Positions 50,217 through 58,133 of a stretch of 64,000 bases of DNA are shown piece after piece (within the stretch, counting starts at the first letter, position 1; every line of letters starts with the position of its first letter). Under the pieces are notes generated by a model. It was not told the DNA's origin and ran no database searches. It was given only the letters and a program-made list of their open reading frames with translations. The DNA is from Bradyrhizobium sp. Ash2021. Lineage in GTDB: Bacteria > Pseudomonadota > Alphaproteobacteria > Rhizobiales > Xanthobacteraceae. A program made the translations under genes and the position numbers. The stretch covers positions 7,546,501 through 7,610,500 of the forward strand of contig NZ_CP100604.1 in assembly GCF_031202265.1 (NCBI RefSeq). Reading direction: 5' to 3'.

Positions 50217-50711
50217 GTGAACAGCGAGAACGTCGTTAAAAACCTGCGGGCGCTCTGGCGGACCGACCGGATCATCGCCGATATCCGGATGCGGCATCTG
50301 CTGGTCGGCCTCGGCTTGAGGGCGTTTGCGGCGCTGATCGCTGCCTTCGGCCTCTTGATGCTGGAGCTATCGGCCTATTTCGTCCTGGTGCAAATCTGGA
50401 GCGCGATTTCCGCCGCCGCCATCCTTGGCGTGGTCAATTTCGTGATTGCGGCTGTCCTGTTCGTGATTGCGGACAGGGCGCCCTCAGGTCGCGAACTTGA
50501 ACTCGCGAACGAAATTCACGGAACGGCCGTCGAAGCGCTGCAAATTGAGGCCCGAGCGATGCAGTCCCAGGTCTCCGGCATGATCCAGCATCCGCTGAAC
50601 GGCGTGCTGCCGATGCTGCTGGTGCCGCTCATCACAATCATCGTCAAAAGTCTGAAGAAATCCACGGCTGGGGCAGCAGCCGCGGCGCCGGCCGCAACGG
50701 AACAACACTGA
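50217..50711 (+). CDS. holin-superfamily-like / YqjE-type membrane protein
   Basis: A 164-residue protein with two adjacent membrane helices (AFAALIAAFGLLMLELSAYFV; AAAILGVVNFVIAAVLFVIAD) and a third hydrophobic stretch (LPMLLVPLITIIVKSL). Such proteins commonly follow DUF883 genes. It starts at a GTG 1 bp after the upstream stop with a GAGGAGG site. The function is unknown. Confidence 0.8.
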   Translation: MNSENVVKNLRALWRTDRIIADIRMRHLLVGLGLRAFAALIAAFGLLMLELSAYFVLVQIWSAISAAAILGVVNFVIAAVLFVIADRAPSGRELELANEIHGTAVEALQIEARAMQSQVSGMIQHPLNGVLPMLLVPLITIIVKSLKKSTAGAAAAAPAATEQH

Positions 50712-50762
50712 TCCCGGCGAATGCATGGGCCTCATGCCCATCAACCAGGGAGCGTTACAAAC

Positions 50763-51173
50763 ATGTCCAAGACCCAACGAAAGCCGATCCTGAATGCCTC
50801 CCTGCCGGCGCAGTTTCGGCAACTCCGTATCGCACTCGCACGCGAACCCGCCCATCCCGACGGCGACGCCGAAGTGGCATATGTCTTCGTCGCGCCAATC
50901 GATGCGGATGGCTCCATCAATCCGAAGCTGTGGCAATCGCACCGCGACGCATGCCGGGTCGCGCGCATGCGCCCGAACGAAGAAGACAGCCTTGGACATC
51001 TCGTCCATCGCCCCGGTGGCTCATGGGGGTTCCACTACGACGGCGAAGTCGATTTGCCCGACGAAGCCGGATTTCATTTCGCGGACGAACGCTTCAATGT
51101 CGGCGAATATGTCTCGATCAACGAACGCGGCACGATGCACACCTACCGCGTGACTTCGGTATCGCACCTCTAA
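50763..51173 (+). CDS. conserved hypothetical protein
   Basis: A 136-residue soluble protein with a strongly patterned sequence (AREPAHPDGDAEVAYVFVAPID, RVARMRPNEEDSLGHLVHRPGGSWGFHYDG). I recognise it only as a family seen in rhizobia, with no assigned function. The start at 50763 follows 51 bp after the preceding gene, so it is part of the 49.9-51.5 kb operon. Confidence 0.75.
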   Translation: MSKTQRKPILNASLPAQFRQLRIALAREPAHPDGDAEVAYVFVAPIDADGSINPKLWQSHRDACRVARMRPNEEDSLGHLVHRPGGSWGFHYDGEVDLPDEAGFHFADERFNVGEYVSINERGTMHTYRVTSVSHL

Positions 51174-51220
51174 AGCAGAACGCGCTTCCTCCCGTCGAGC
51201 AAAATGATGGAGACAATTCC

Positions 51221-51466
51221 ATGCTGCCCTATCTGAAAGCTATCCTGCTCCTTGCGCTCGTTTCAGGCGTCGCGTTCGTGGCAAGCTCCGTTCTCGTTCC
51301 CGATGTCGTCCCTATCGCCGACACCGATCAGCCGCAGCCATATCTCCAACTCGCATTTGTTCTCAAAGCCATCGAATTGACCGGTCTCGGTGGAGCCGTC
51401 CTGGTCCTCATATCTGCGCTGCAGCTCTGGCTTGGGAAGCAGTCTGAAACGACAACGGTTCGATAA
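51221..51466 (+). CDS. small two-helix membrane protein
   Basis: An 81-residue protein with helices at residues 6-26 (AILLLALVSGVAFVASSVLV) and 45-70 (AFVLKAIELTGLGGAVLVLI). GGAG lies eight bases before the ATG. The function is unknown; it ends the operon that begins with the DUF883 gene. Confidence 0.72.
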   Translation: MLPYLKAILLLALVSGVAFVASSVLVPDVVPIADTDQPQPYLQLAFVLKAIELTGLGGAVLVLISALQLWLGKQSETTTVR

Positions 51467-51497
51467 GCCACTACCGCCGCGCACCGATCGCCCGGCT

Positions 51498-54200
51498 TCA
51501 GTGTCCATCCAGCACAAGCTTGACGTTGCATATGCTGTGCTCAACGGGGTCTGCCTTCACCTCAAAGCCGAGCTCCCGACACATCGCCAGCATGGCCGTG
51601 TTCTCGGCAAGCACTTCGCCCGAGATCGCCTTGAGTCCTTCGGACCTCGCGTATTCGATGATCAGCTGCATCAAGGCCCAGCCCAGCCCCCTGCCCTTGA
51701 GGTCCGATCTGAGCAGGATCGCATATTCCCCGCTCTCATAGATCGAATCCGAGTGAATTCGCACCACGCCGACCATTTCGTTGGTGGCTTCGTCGAACGC
51801 GACAAAGGCCATCGCGCGGGCATAGTCGAGCTGGGTCAAGCGGGCGATGAATTCGTGAGTGAATTGCTTCATCGGCGCGAAGAATCGCAGCCGCAGATCG
51901 TTGGGGGTCACGTGGCGCAAAAGCTCATGAATCAGCGGTTCATCCTCGGGCCGGATCGGGCGAACAAACACCCGCCAGCCGTCCTTTACCTGGATGTGAC
52001 GCTGCCATTGCGATGGATAAGGCCGTACCGCGAAATTGGCGGGGCCCGAGCCCGCAAACTTCCGCGCCACCGCGCCGACGGCGACACGCGCATCGACCGC
52101 CAGCACGCCGGCCTCATCCGCCAGCAACGGATTGATGTCGAGCTCGCGGATTTCAGGAATGTCGGCAGCCACCTGCGCCAGCTTGACCAGAACCATGGCG
52201 ACGGCATCCGGCTTGACCGCCGGCACGTCCCGATAGGCGCGCAGGATTCGCGAGACCCGGGTGCGTTCGATCAGATTCCGCGCCAACTGCAGGTCGAGCG
52301 GCGGCAGCCCCAATGCCTTGTCGTTGATGATCTCGACCGCCGTTCCGCCCCGACCGAACACAACGACTGTGCCGAAGGTCGGATCGTCGGCGAGGCCGAG
52401 GATGAGTTCGCGCGCCTTCGGCCGCACGACCATGGCCTGCACCATCACACCCGCTATCCGCGCTTCCGGTCGAAGCGCTCTCGCCCGCGCGAGAATTTCA
52501 GCGGTCGCCTTCCGGACGGCGTGGGCACTGGTGAGATTGAGAACGACGCCACCGACATCGGATTTGTGAACGATGTCGCGCGACATGATCTTGAGCACCA
52601 CAGTCGAGCCTTGTGCGAGCAACGCTTCGGCACGGACGACCGCTTGCTCAGCGTCGGCGGCCGCAAACGTCGGCACCATTGCGATGTCGTAGGCGTCAAA
52701 CAGCCGCTTGATCTCGACCGGGTCGAGCCAGTGGCGGCCGTCGGCAAGCGCAATGGCGACGACTTTTCGGGCGGCGTCGATATCGGGTTCAAATGTGCTA
52801 GGCATGGCCGGCGGCACCTGCGCCAGCGCCTCCACGACCTCGCGATGCCGAACCAGGTGCATAAAGCCTCGTACTGCATCGTCTTCGGTCGGGTAGTTGG
52901 GAATCCCTGCACTGCTCAGCAGATCGATGATTTTTGGATCCGCTCCGACCCAGACCGCTAGGACGGGTTTGGCAGTCCCCGGATGCTCGCGGCGATACTT
53001 TTCGACCACACCAGTCACGGTAGCAGCGATGTCATCGGCCGCGGCGATCGCGGTCTGAACATTCATCACAAGGATCGCATCGTTACCCGCGTCGGCGAGC
53101 AGGAGCTCAAGCGCAGCGGCATAGCGCGCGGGGTAGGCATCGCCGACAATATCGACGGGATTTGATCCGGACCAGGTCCGCGGCAACACCGTATTCAACT
53201 TCTCACGAACATCAGGCCCGATCTCCGCCGGGATTCCTCCGAGCTCGACAAGGCGATCGATGGCAAGAACCCCGATGCCGCCGCCATTGGTCAGGATTGC
53301 CAGCCGTTTCCCCGGAGGTGGTTTGACGCGTCCCAGCGTCTCGGCACAGTCAAACAACTCGCGAAGATCCGACACCCGCAAGATGCCCGCGCGTTGGAAC
53401 GCCGCATCGTAAACGGCGTCTGATCCGGCCAGCGCGCCGGTGTGGGTTGCGGCGGCCTTCGCGCCTTGCGCCATGCGACCGGACTTGACGACAACGACCG
53501 GTTTGATCCTTGCTGCAGCGCGCGCCGCCGACATGAATTTGCGGGCGTCCTTGATCGACTCGACGTAAAGTAGAATGGCGCGCGTCTTTTCGTCCAGCGC
53601 GAAGTAATCAAGCAGATCTGCGAGATCGAGGTCGAGTTGATCACCGATGGAGACGATTCCGGAAAAGCCGACCGAGCGCTGCGCCGCCCAGTCCACCATG
53701 CCGGCGGCAATGGCACCCGACTGTGAGATCAGCGCCAGATTTCCCGCACACGGCATGTGCGCTGAAAAACTTGCGTTGAGATTGACGCCGGGCATCACGA
53801 TGCCCAGACAATTGGGTCCGATCAGCCGCATCCCGTATTTTTGCGCCGCCCGTTCGGCCGCATCCGCCAGCGACCCGGCGCCATGGCCGAGACCGGCACT
53901 GACGATCACCGCACCCGCCGCGCCCTGCTGCCCAGCTTCATCGATGAGGGCAGCGACCGCGCTTGCCGGCGCGGTGACGACAACCAATTCCGGCACGAAT
54001 GGCAGTTTGCCAAGGCTGGCGACCGTGGCGACGCCGTCGATCTCGGCGTAGCGCGGATTCACCAATCCGAAATCACCCTTGAATTTCGCTTTCTGAATAT
54101 TGTGGAGAATGGCCCGGCCGACGGACCCCTGCCGCGGACTTGCGCCGACCAGCGCGACCGAATGGGGCGAGAGCAGATTTTTCAGACGATAGGTCGACAT
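51498..54200 (-). CDS. Pat-type protein acetyltransferase (acyl-CoA-synthetase-like domains plus GNAT)
   Basis: A 900-residue protein. Residues 1-450 resemble the alpha domains of ADP-forming acyl-CoA synthetase (VALVGASPRQGSVG, IGPNCLGIV, SQSGAIA, THTGALAG). Residues 480-700 are an ATP-grasp-like region, and the C-terminal 170 residues are a GNAT domain (RPIRPEDEPLIHELL, LKGRGLGWALMQLII). This matches Pat/PatZ/YfiQ enzymes that acetylate and inactivate AMP-forming acetyl-CoA synthetase. The acs gene at 4.3-6.3 kb is a candidate target. No FNR box is close to the start. Confidence 0.9.
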   Translation of the reverse strand: MSTYRLKNLLSPHSVALVGASPRQGSVGRAILHNIQKAKFKGDFGLVNPRYAEIDGVATVASLGKLPFVPELVVVTAPASAVAALIDEAGQQGAAGAVIVSAGLGHGAGSLADAAERAAQKYGMRLIGPNCLGIVMPGVNLNASFSAHMPCAGNLALISQSGAIAAGMVDWAAQRSVGFSGIVSIGDQLDLDLADLLDYFALDEKTRAILLYVESIKDARKFMSAARAAARIKPVVVVKSGRMAQGAKAAATHTGALAGSDAVYDAAFQRAGILRVSDLRELFDCAETLGRVKPPPGKRLAILTNGGGIGVLAIDRLVELGGIPAEIGPDVREKLNTVLPRTWSGSNPVDIVGDAYPARYAAALELLLADAGNDAILVMNVQTAIAAADDIAATVTGVVEKYRREHPGTAKPVLAVWVGADPKIIDLLSSAGIPNYPTEDDAVRGFMHLVRHREVVEALAQVPPAMPSTFEPDIDAARKVVAIALADGRHWLDPVEIKRLFDAYDIAMVPTFAAADAEQAVVRAEALLAQGSTVVLKIMSRDIVHKSDVGGVVLNLTSAHAVRKATAEILARARALRPEARIAGVMVQAMVVRPKARELILGLADDPTFGTVVVFGRGGTAVEIINDKALGLPPLDLQLARNLIERTRVSRILRAYRDVPAVKPDAVAMVLVKLAQVAADIPEIRELDINPLLADEAGVLAVDARVAVGAVARKFAGSGPANFAVRPYPSQWQRHIQVKDGWRVFVRPIRPEDEPLIHELLRHVTPNDLRLRFFAPMKQFTHEFIARLTQLDYARAMAFVAFDEATNEMVGVVRIHSDSIYESGEYAILLRSDLKGRGLGWALMQLIIEYARSEGLKAISGEVLAENTAMLAMCRELGFEVKADPVEHSICNVKLVLDGH

Positions 54201-54351
54201 CGGTCAAAATACCCGGCCGGTGCTGGCCCGTTGCGAAACCAGACGCGAGTTCCACGAAGTGGACTCCTGCAGCGACATTGTAACCCGGCACAGTCTCGGT
54301 CTGATGACAAATCTGGACGTGCTTTCCGTACATTGAGCCGTCAATTCATTG

Positions 54352-54365
54352 TTGAGGCAGATCAA
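54352..54365. promoter_or_regulatory. FNR/FixK box for DUF2892 gene
   Basis: TTGAGGCAGATCAA, 62 bp before the start at 54428. Confidence 0.75.
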
Positions 54366-54427
54366 AGCCCGGTCCGGCATCTCGTGCGAGCTTTACTCAG
54401 CTTTAGGTTCAACCGAGGAGAAGCATC

Positions 54428-54634
54428 ATGCCGGTAAATGTAGGAACCATTGATCAGTATGTGCGGATAGTTCTGGGATTGGCCCTGGTTGCATTCGCTT
54501 TCCAGGACGGCCTGTCAATCGAGGGATGGCACTGGGCCGGATTGATCGGATTGGTGCTGCTGGTGACGGCGTTCTTCAAGAGCTGTCCGCTATACAGCGC
54601 CCTGGGCATCTCGAGCCGCACGGTTCGGCAGTAA
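54428..54634 (+). CDS. DUF2892 (YgaP-like) inner-membrane protein
   Basis: A 68-residue protein with two helices and the family ending FFKSCPLYSALGIS. It begins with GTIDQYVRIVLGLAL. The ribosome site is GAGGAG. Members often accompany rhodanese or sulfur genes; here it stands alone behind an FNR/FixK box. Confidence 0.9.
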   Translation: MPVNVGTIDQYVRIVLGLALVAFAFQDGLSIEGWHWAGLIGLVLLVTAFFKSCPLYSALGISSRTVRQ

Positions 54635-54652
54635 GCGCCCGTTCCCAGCTTA

Positions 54653-54666
54653 TTGATCTATCGCAA
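54653..54666. promoter_or_regulatory. FNR/FixK box for hemerythrin gene
   Basis: TTGATCTATCGCAA fits TTGA-N6-GCAA, the FixK2-type variant, 58 bp before the start at 54725. Confidence 0.62.
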
Positions 54667-54724
54667 TGTCTTACGACGCGACATCTGCGACTGTTACAAG
54701 AAATCTATCTTCAGGGAGGGCGCA

Positions 54725-55297
54725 ATGGTCATTGAAATCCTGCGCCAGGAACATCGCAACATTGAGAAGTTGCTCCTCGTTCTCGAGCGCGAGCTGAGCG
54801 TCTTCGCTCGTGGGGACCGCCCTGACTACGAGGTAGTCCACGCGGTTATCGCTTATTTCCAGGTCTATCCCGACGCCTACCATCATCCGACGGAGGATAT
54901 GGTATTCGAGAAGCTGAAGGTGCGTGATCCCGCCGCGACCGCGAATATCGGCGATCTCGCGGCCGAGCACCGGAGGGGCGCCGAAGGCTTGCGCCGGGTC
55001 GCGCGGGCGGTCGAGAGTGTACTAGCTGATCAGGAACTCCTGCGACAGAACATCAACGACATCATTCGCGACTTCATCGAGCAGGAACGGCGCCATATCG
55101 CCATGGAAGAGCGAGATTTCTTTCCGGCCGCAGTCAAGGCGCTACAACCTCAGGATTGGGCGGAGATCGCCTCGAGATTGACTGATCAGAGGAACCCGCT
55201 TTTCAGTGAGGTTGTCGAAGAGAGGTTCGAGGTCGTGCGAAGGCATATCTTGCAGCTGGAGCAGGAGGCTGAGGCGGAACGATCGGCGCATTGCTGA
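54725..55297 (+). CDS. hemerythrin-domain protein
   Basis: A 190-residue helical protein with hemerythrin ligand motifs: QEHRNIEKL, DAYHHPTEDMVFEKL, AEHRRG and ERRHIAMEERDFFP. The set can bind a di-iron centre that takes up O2 or NO, or store iron. The ATG at 54725 has GGGAGGG upstream. The FNR/FixK box suggests use under oxygen limitation. Confidence 0.9.
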   Translation: MVIEILRQEHRNIEKLLLVLERELSVFARGDRPDYEVVHAVIAYFQVYPDAYHHPTEDMVFEKLKVRDPAATANIGDLAAEHRRGAEGLRRVARAVESVLADQELLRQNINDIIRDFIEQERRHIAMEERDFFPAAVKALQPQDWAEIASRLTDQRNPLFSEVVEERFEVVRRHILQLEQEAEAERSAHC

Positions 55298-55412
55298 CGC
55301 TGCCTTTTAACAGAGACCAGTGCGGTCGCGCGACCGCAGTCCTAGTTGGCGTCGCGCAGGCGACCCGCGAGGGCGGGTACCCAGAGTTATATCTCAGACG
55401 ATGGAGGGTACG

Positions 55413-55829
55413 ATGACGACAACCCAGCGTGAACCTTATCCTTTCGTGACGAAAGTGATCGATCTGTTTGGCGACTGGCTCAAGCAGCGGCGGGAGTTGA
55501 GCGAACTGATGGGGTGCGCAGCTGATCCGGGCGAGCTCGGGCGGGTGGCGCGCGATCTCAATGTGACGCCCGCCGATCTAGAGATGCTGGTGCGGCAGGG
55601 GTCGGACGGCGCGAACGAGTTACCGTACGCGCTCACGGCGCTGGGCATCGACGAAGCGGCCGTATGGCGGGCGGAGCCGGCCTTATTGCGCGACATGGAG
55701 CGCGTCTGTTCGTTCTGCACGCACAAGCGCCGGTGCCATCAGGAGCTCGCGGCCGGGACTGCTGCGACAAACTATGTGGAGTATTGCGGGAACGCGGATA
55801 CAATCGACATGGTGAGGTTCAAGAGCTGA
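55413..55829 (+). CDS. DUF6455-like cysteine-motif protein (second copy)
   Basis: A 138-residue protein paralogous to that at 41471-41932: ARDLNVTPADLEMLV, then CSFCTHKRRCHQELA and EYCGNADTIDMV. The same C-x2-C-x5-C plus YC layout is kept. The start at 55413 follows GGAGGG. No FNR box lies directly upstream; it may be read from the hemerythrin promoter 116 bp away. Confidence 0.85.
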   Translation: MTTTQREPYPFVTKVIDLFGDWLKQRRELSELMGCAADPGELGRVARDLNVTPADLEMLVRQGSDGANELPYALTALGIDEAAVWRAEPALLRDMERVCSFCTHKRRCHQELAAGTAATNYVEYCGNADTIDMVRFKS

Positions 55830-55855
55830 AGATCAGGACAACGTCGGCAGGCTCC

Positions 55856-55900
55856 GCCAATATCGGCCGCGGTCAGCGCCGGAGCGTCATTGACGCCATC
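55856..55900 (-). pseudogene. remnant of a P-type ATPase
   Basis: A 15-codon stretch reads GDGVNDAPALTAADIG, the hinge motif of cation-pumping P-type ATPases, but nothing else of such an enzyme is present on either side. It is the relic of a decayed or deleted gene, in the gap between two converging units. Confidence 0.6.
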
Positions 55901-55967
55901 GCCCGGGCTCGTGTTTTCGTTCGGATAAGACCGCCAGGACTTCGAAGCGAAATGTTGCGCAACGCGC

Positions 55968-56567
55968 TTACCTGACAAAGCTGAGGTAGGAAGCCAGCGC
56001 CTCAATTTCGTTCGGGCCCAATTGCCGCGCGACCAGGGGCATCGGAGAGGCCGGATCCGAATGGTATCCTTGGCCCCACTGCTGGAGCCGCGCCTTCAGG
56101 TAGAAATAAGCAAGCCCCCCAAGGCGAGGAATTTCGCGCACGCCCTCGGCGTTCGGGCCATGACAGGCATAGCAGGATGCAACGTTGGCTTCCGGAATTC
56201 CCTCCATATAAATCGTTCTGCCCGCGGCCGCGAGATTCCTGTCGCCGTCATTGGCGGGTTTAGGCGAAATCGTTGCAAAGTAGGCCGCGAGTTCGCGGGC
56301 GGTGCGAGCATCAAGCGCGGCCACGGCGCCCCACATGTATTGCTTCGAAAAAGGGTTGTCGCGCGCGTGCTCGCGGAAGCTTCTGATCTGGCTTTCGGTA
56401 TAGGCCGGACGCTGACCGGCCAGCCTCGGCGCGACCATGTAACCCTGTCCCGATGTTCCGTGGCACCAGGTGCAGTTGCGGATGCTGGCGTCTCCATCCC
56501 ACGCCATCGCGGGAGCGATTGACGCGACAATTGCCAAGACCGCTGCTTTCAATCCGGTGCGCTTCAT
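55968..56567 (-). CDS. diheme cytochrome c (c4-like) 1
   Basis: A 199-residue exported diheme cytochrome. A Sec signal (MKRTGLKAAVLAIVASIAPAMA) is followed by CTWCHG and CYACHG, each with the c4-type pattern PRLAGQRPAY or IPRLGGLAYFY. The start at 56567 is preferred because the signal begins there. It is the last gene of the minus-strand cluster 59.7-56.0 kb, 52 bp after the next cytochrome gene. Confidence 0.92.
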   Translation of the reverse strand: MKRTGLKAAVLAIVASIAPAMAWDGDASIRNCTWCHGTSGQGYMVAPRLAGQRPAYTESQIRSFREHARDNPFSKQYMWGAVAALDARTARELAAYFATISPKPANDGDRNLAAAGRTIYMEGIPEANVASCYACHGPNAEGVREIPRLGGLAYFYLKARLQQWGQGYHSDPASPMPLVARQLGPNEIEALASYLSFVR

Positions 56568-56619
56568 GACCTCAAGCTCAATTCGATTGACCGACCCGGC
56601 ATATGCGGGATCCAAACTC

Positions 56620-57294
56620 TCATTGAAGGTAGCTGACATAGGCCGCGACGGCTTCAATTTGTGATCGCGTCAGATTATGCGCTGTCGGCGCCATGATCGC
56701 GGAGGTGTCGACTGCCGATCCTTGGCCTCGTACCTTCGTCCAACCCGTGAGCTGTCCGACGGAGTACTCATAGAGCTGGCCCGCCAGCCGCGGAATTTCG
56801 TTCTGACCCTTGCCTTCGGACCCATGACAGGCCGCGCAGGCCGGCACATTGGCATCGGGAAGCCCGTCCTCGAAGATCCTCTTGCCCAACGCCAATGAAC
56901 CCCTTGGCGCGCCTCCGATCGGCTTGGGATCGAGATTTCTGAAATGTGTCGCCAAGGCCGAGACCATAGAGGGGCTCAGCACGTGGGCGACGTTGGCCAT
57001 GATGGGGTTCGTGCGCCGGCGCTCGATGAAAGCCCGCAACTGATTCTCCATATATTGCGGTTGCTGTCCTGCCAGTCGCGGCATTGGAAAATATCCACGA
57101 TACCCCTGCGCTGACAACCCGTGGCAGGTTTTGCAATATTCCAGTTTCGCCTCCAGGCCGCCCTGCCTCGCGACGATCACTCTGTCCTCCGCGCGACCCA
57201 CGACTGAAAAACCGACAGCCAGCAGCACTGCGGGCCACACGAACCGCAAGCCGGTGACCCCTAAGATACGGCGCTTGCGCCTGTCAGGTGACAT
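56620..57294 (-). CDS. diheme cytochrome c (c4-like) 2
   Basis: A 224-residue exported diheme cytochrome with CKTCHG and CAACHG, the pattern PMPRLAGQQPQYMENQL, and EIPRLAGQLYEY. It closely resembles the cytochrome at 60029-60679 (same YCKTCHGL and RLAGQQP blocks). It lies 35 bp after the outer-membrane protein gene. Confidence 0.93.
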   Translation of the reverse strand: MSPDRRKRRILGVTGLRFVWPAVLLAVGFSVVGRAEDRVIVARQGGLEAKLEYCKTCHGLSAQGYRGYFPMPRLAGQQPQYMENQLRAFIERRRTNPIMANVAHVLSPSMVSALATHFRNLDPKPIGGAPRGSLALGKRIFEDGLPDANVPACAACHGSEGKGQNEIPRLAGQLYEYSVGQLTGWTKVRGQGSAVDTSAIMAPTAHNLTRSQIEAVAAYVSYLQ

Positions 57295-57329
57295 CCGCGC
57301 TGTCCTCCTCCCCTAGCATAGTTCGACCG

Positions 57330-58103
57330 TCACCAGCCGGCTGCCCAGACGTGAAAGTTGAGCCCGACTTTCACGACCTGGATGTTTTGCTTGACGTCGA
57401 CCAGGCCCGAGAAAACGTTGACCGGATCGGACATCAAGACGTTGCCATGTCCGAATTGATAGTAGTCGTATTCGACGAAGGCGGACCAATGATGCGTGAA
57501 AGCCCAGTCCACGCCGCCACCGACGGTCCACCCCACGCGATTGTCCAACCCCTCAAAGGCAAACGGGGTACCGCCGAATGAACCGGTGACATCGTATTTA
57601 TCTCCGGCGAGCGCGACGCCCCCCTTGGCGTACAGCAACACATTGTCGATGGCGTAGCCCAGGCGAACAGTCAGGCTCGGCAGAAAGTCGGTATTGGCCT
57701 TCACCAGGGCCGTGTCGGGGGGGCTGAGCGGCAGCCCGACGGTTCTCGTGTTCCTCATGGTCGAACCGGACGCGGCACCCTCGATGCCGACGACCCAGGA
57801 GGGAGCGAACTGGTAGTCGCAGCCGATCTGCCCGCCAATCACCACACCGGTCGGCGATGGACTGACCGTTGTGACGTCCACAGTAGAGCCAGCGCCCAGA
57901 AACGAATCCTGCACCAGCTGCACCGGATCGGTAATGTCCTTGCGTCCAAAACCGCCGCCGACGTGGCCGCCAACGTAGCAACCCGTCCAGCTGAAGCGCG
58001 CTGCGAACGGCGTCTCCGCCTTGAGCGGCATGTCGGCGGCGAGCACGGGTCCCGCGACGGCCATTGCAAGCGCTGCGGCATTTGCCAAAAGCAGTTTTCT
58101 CAT
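57330..58103 (-). CDS. Omp25/Omp31-like outer-membrane beta-barrel
   Basis: A 257-residue protein with a Sec signal (MRKLLLANAAALAMAVAGPVLAAD), then FSWTGCYVGGHVGGGFG and a series of alternating aromatic strands (LTVRLGYAIDNVLLYAKGGVA; HHWSAFVEYDYYQFG) ending in VKVGLNFHVW. This is the common rhizobial outer-membrane barrel. Its place between a heme-porin gene and two cytochrome genes is unusual. Confidence 0.9.
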   Translation of the reverse strand: MRKLLLANAAALAMAVAGPVLAADMPLKAETPFAARFSWTGCYVGGHVGGGFGRKDITDPVQLVQDSFLGAGSTVDVTTVSPSPTGVVIGGQIGCDYQFAPSWVVGIEGAASGSTMRNTRTVGLPLSPPDTALVKANTDFLPSLTVRLGYAIDNVLLYAKGGVALAGDKYDVTGSFGGTPFAFEGLDNRVGWTVGGGVDWAFTHHWSAFVEYDYYQFGHGNVLMSDPVNVFSGLVDVKQNIQVVKVGLNFHVWAAGW

Positions 58104-58133
58104 CTGACGATCTCCGTCTGCGGGCGCGCCCGC

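Noticed and set aside
51390..52961. 523-codon plus-strand frame
   Set aside because: Antisense to the Pat-type acetyltransferase; no recognisable domain.
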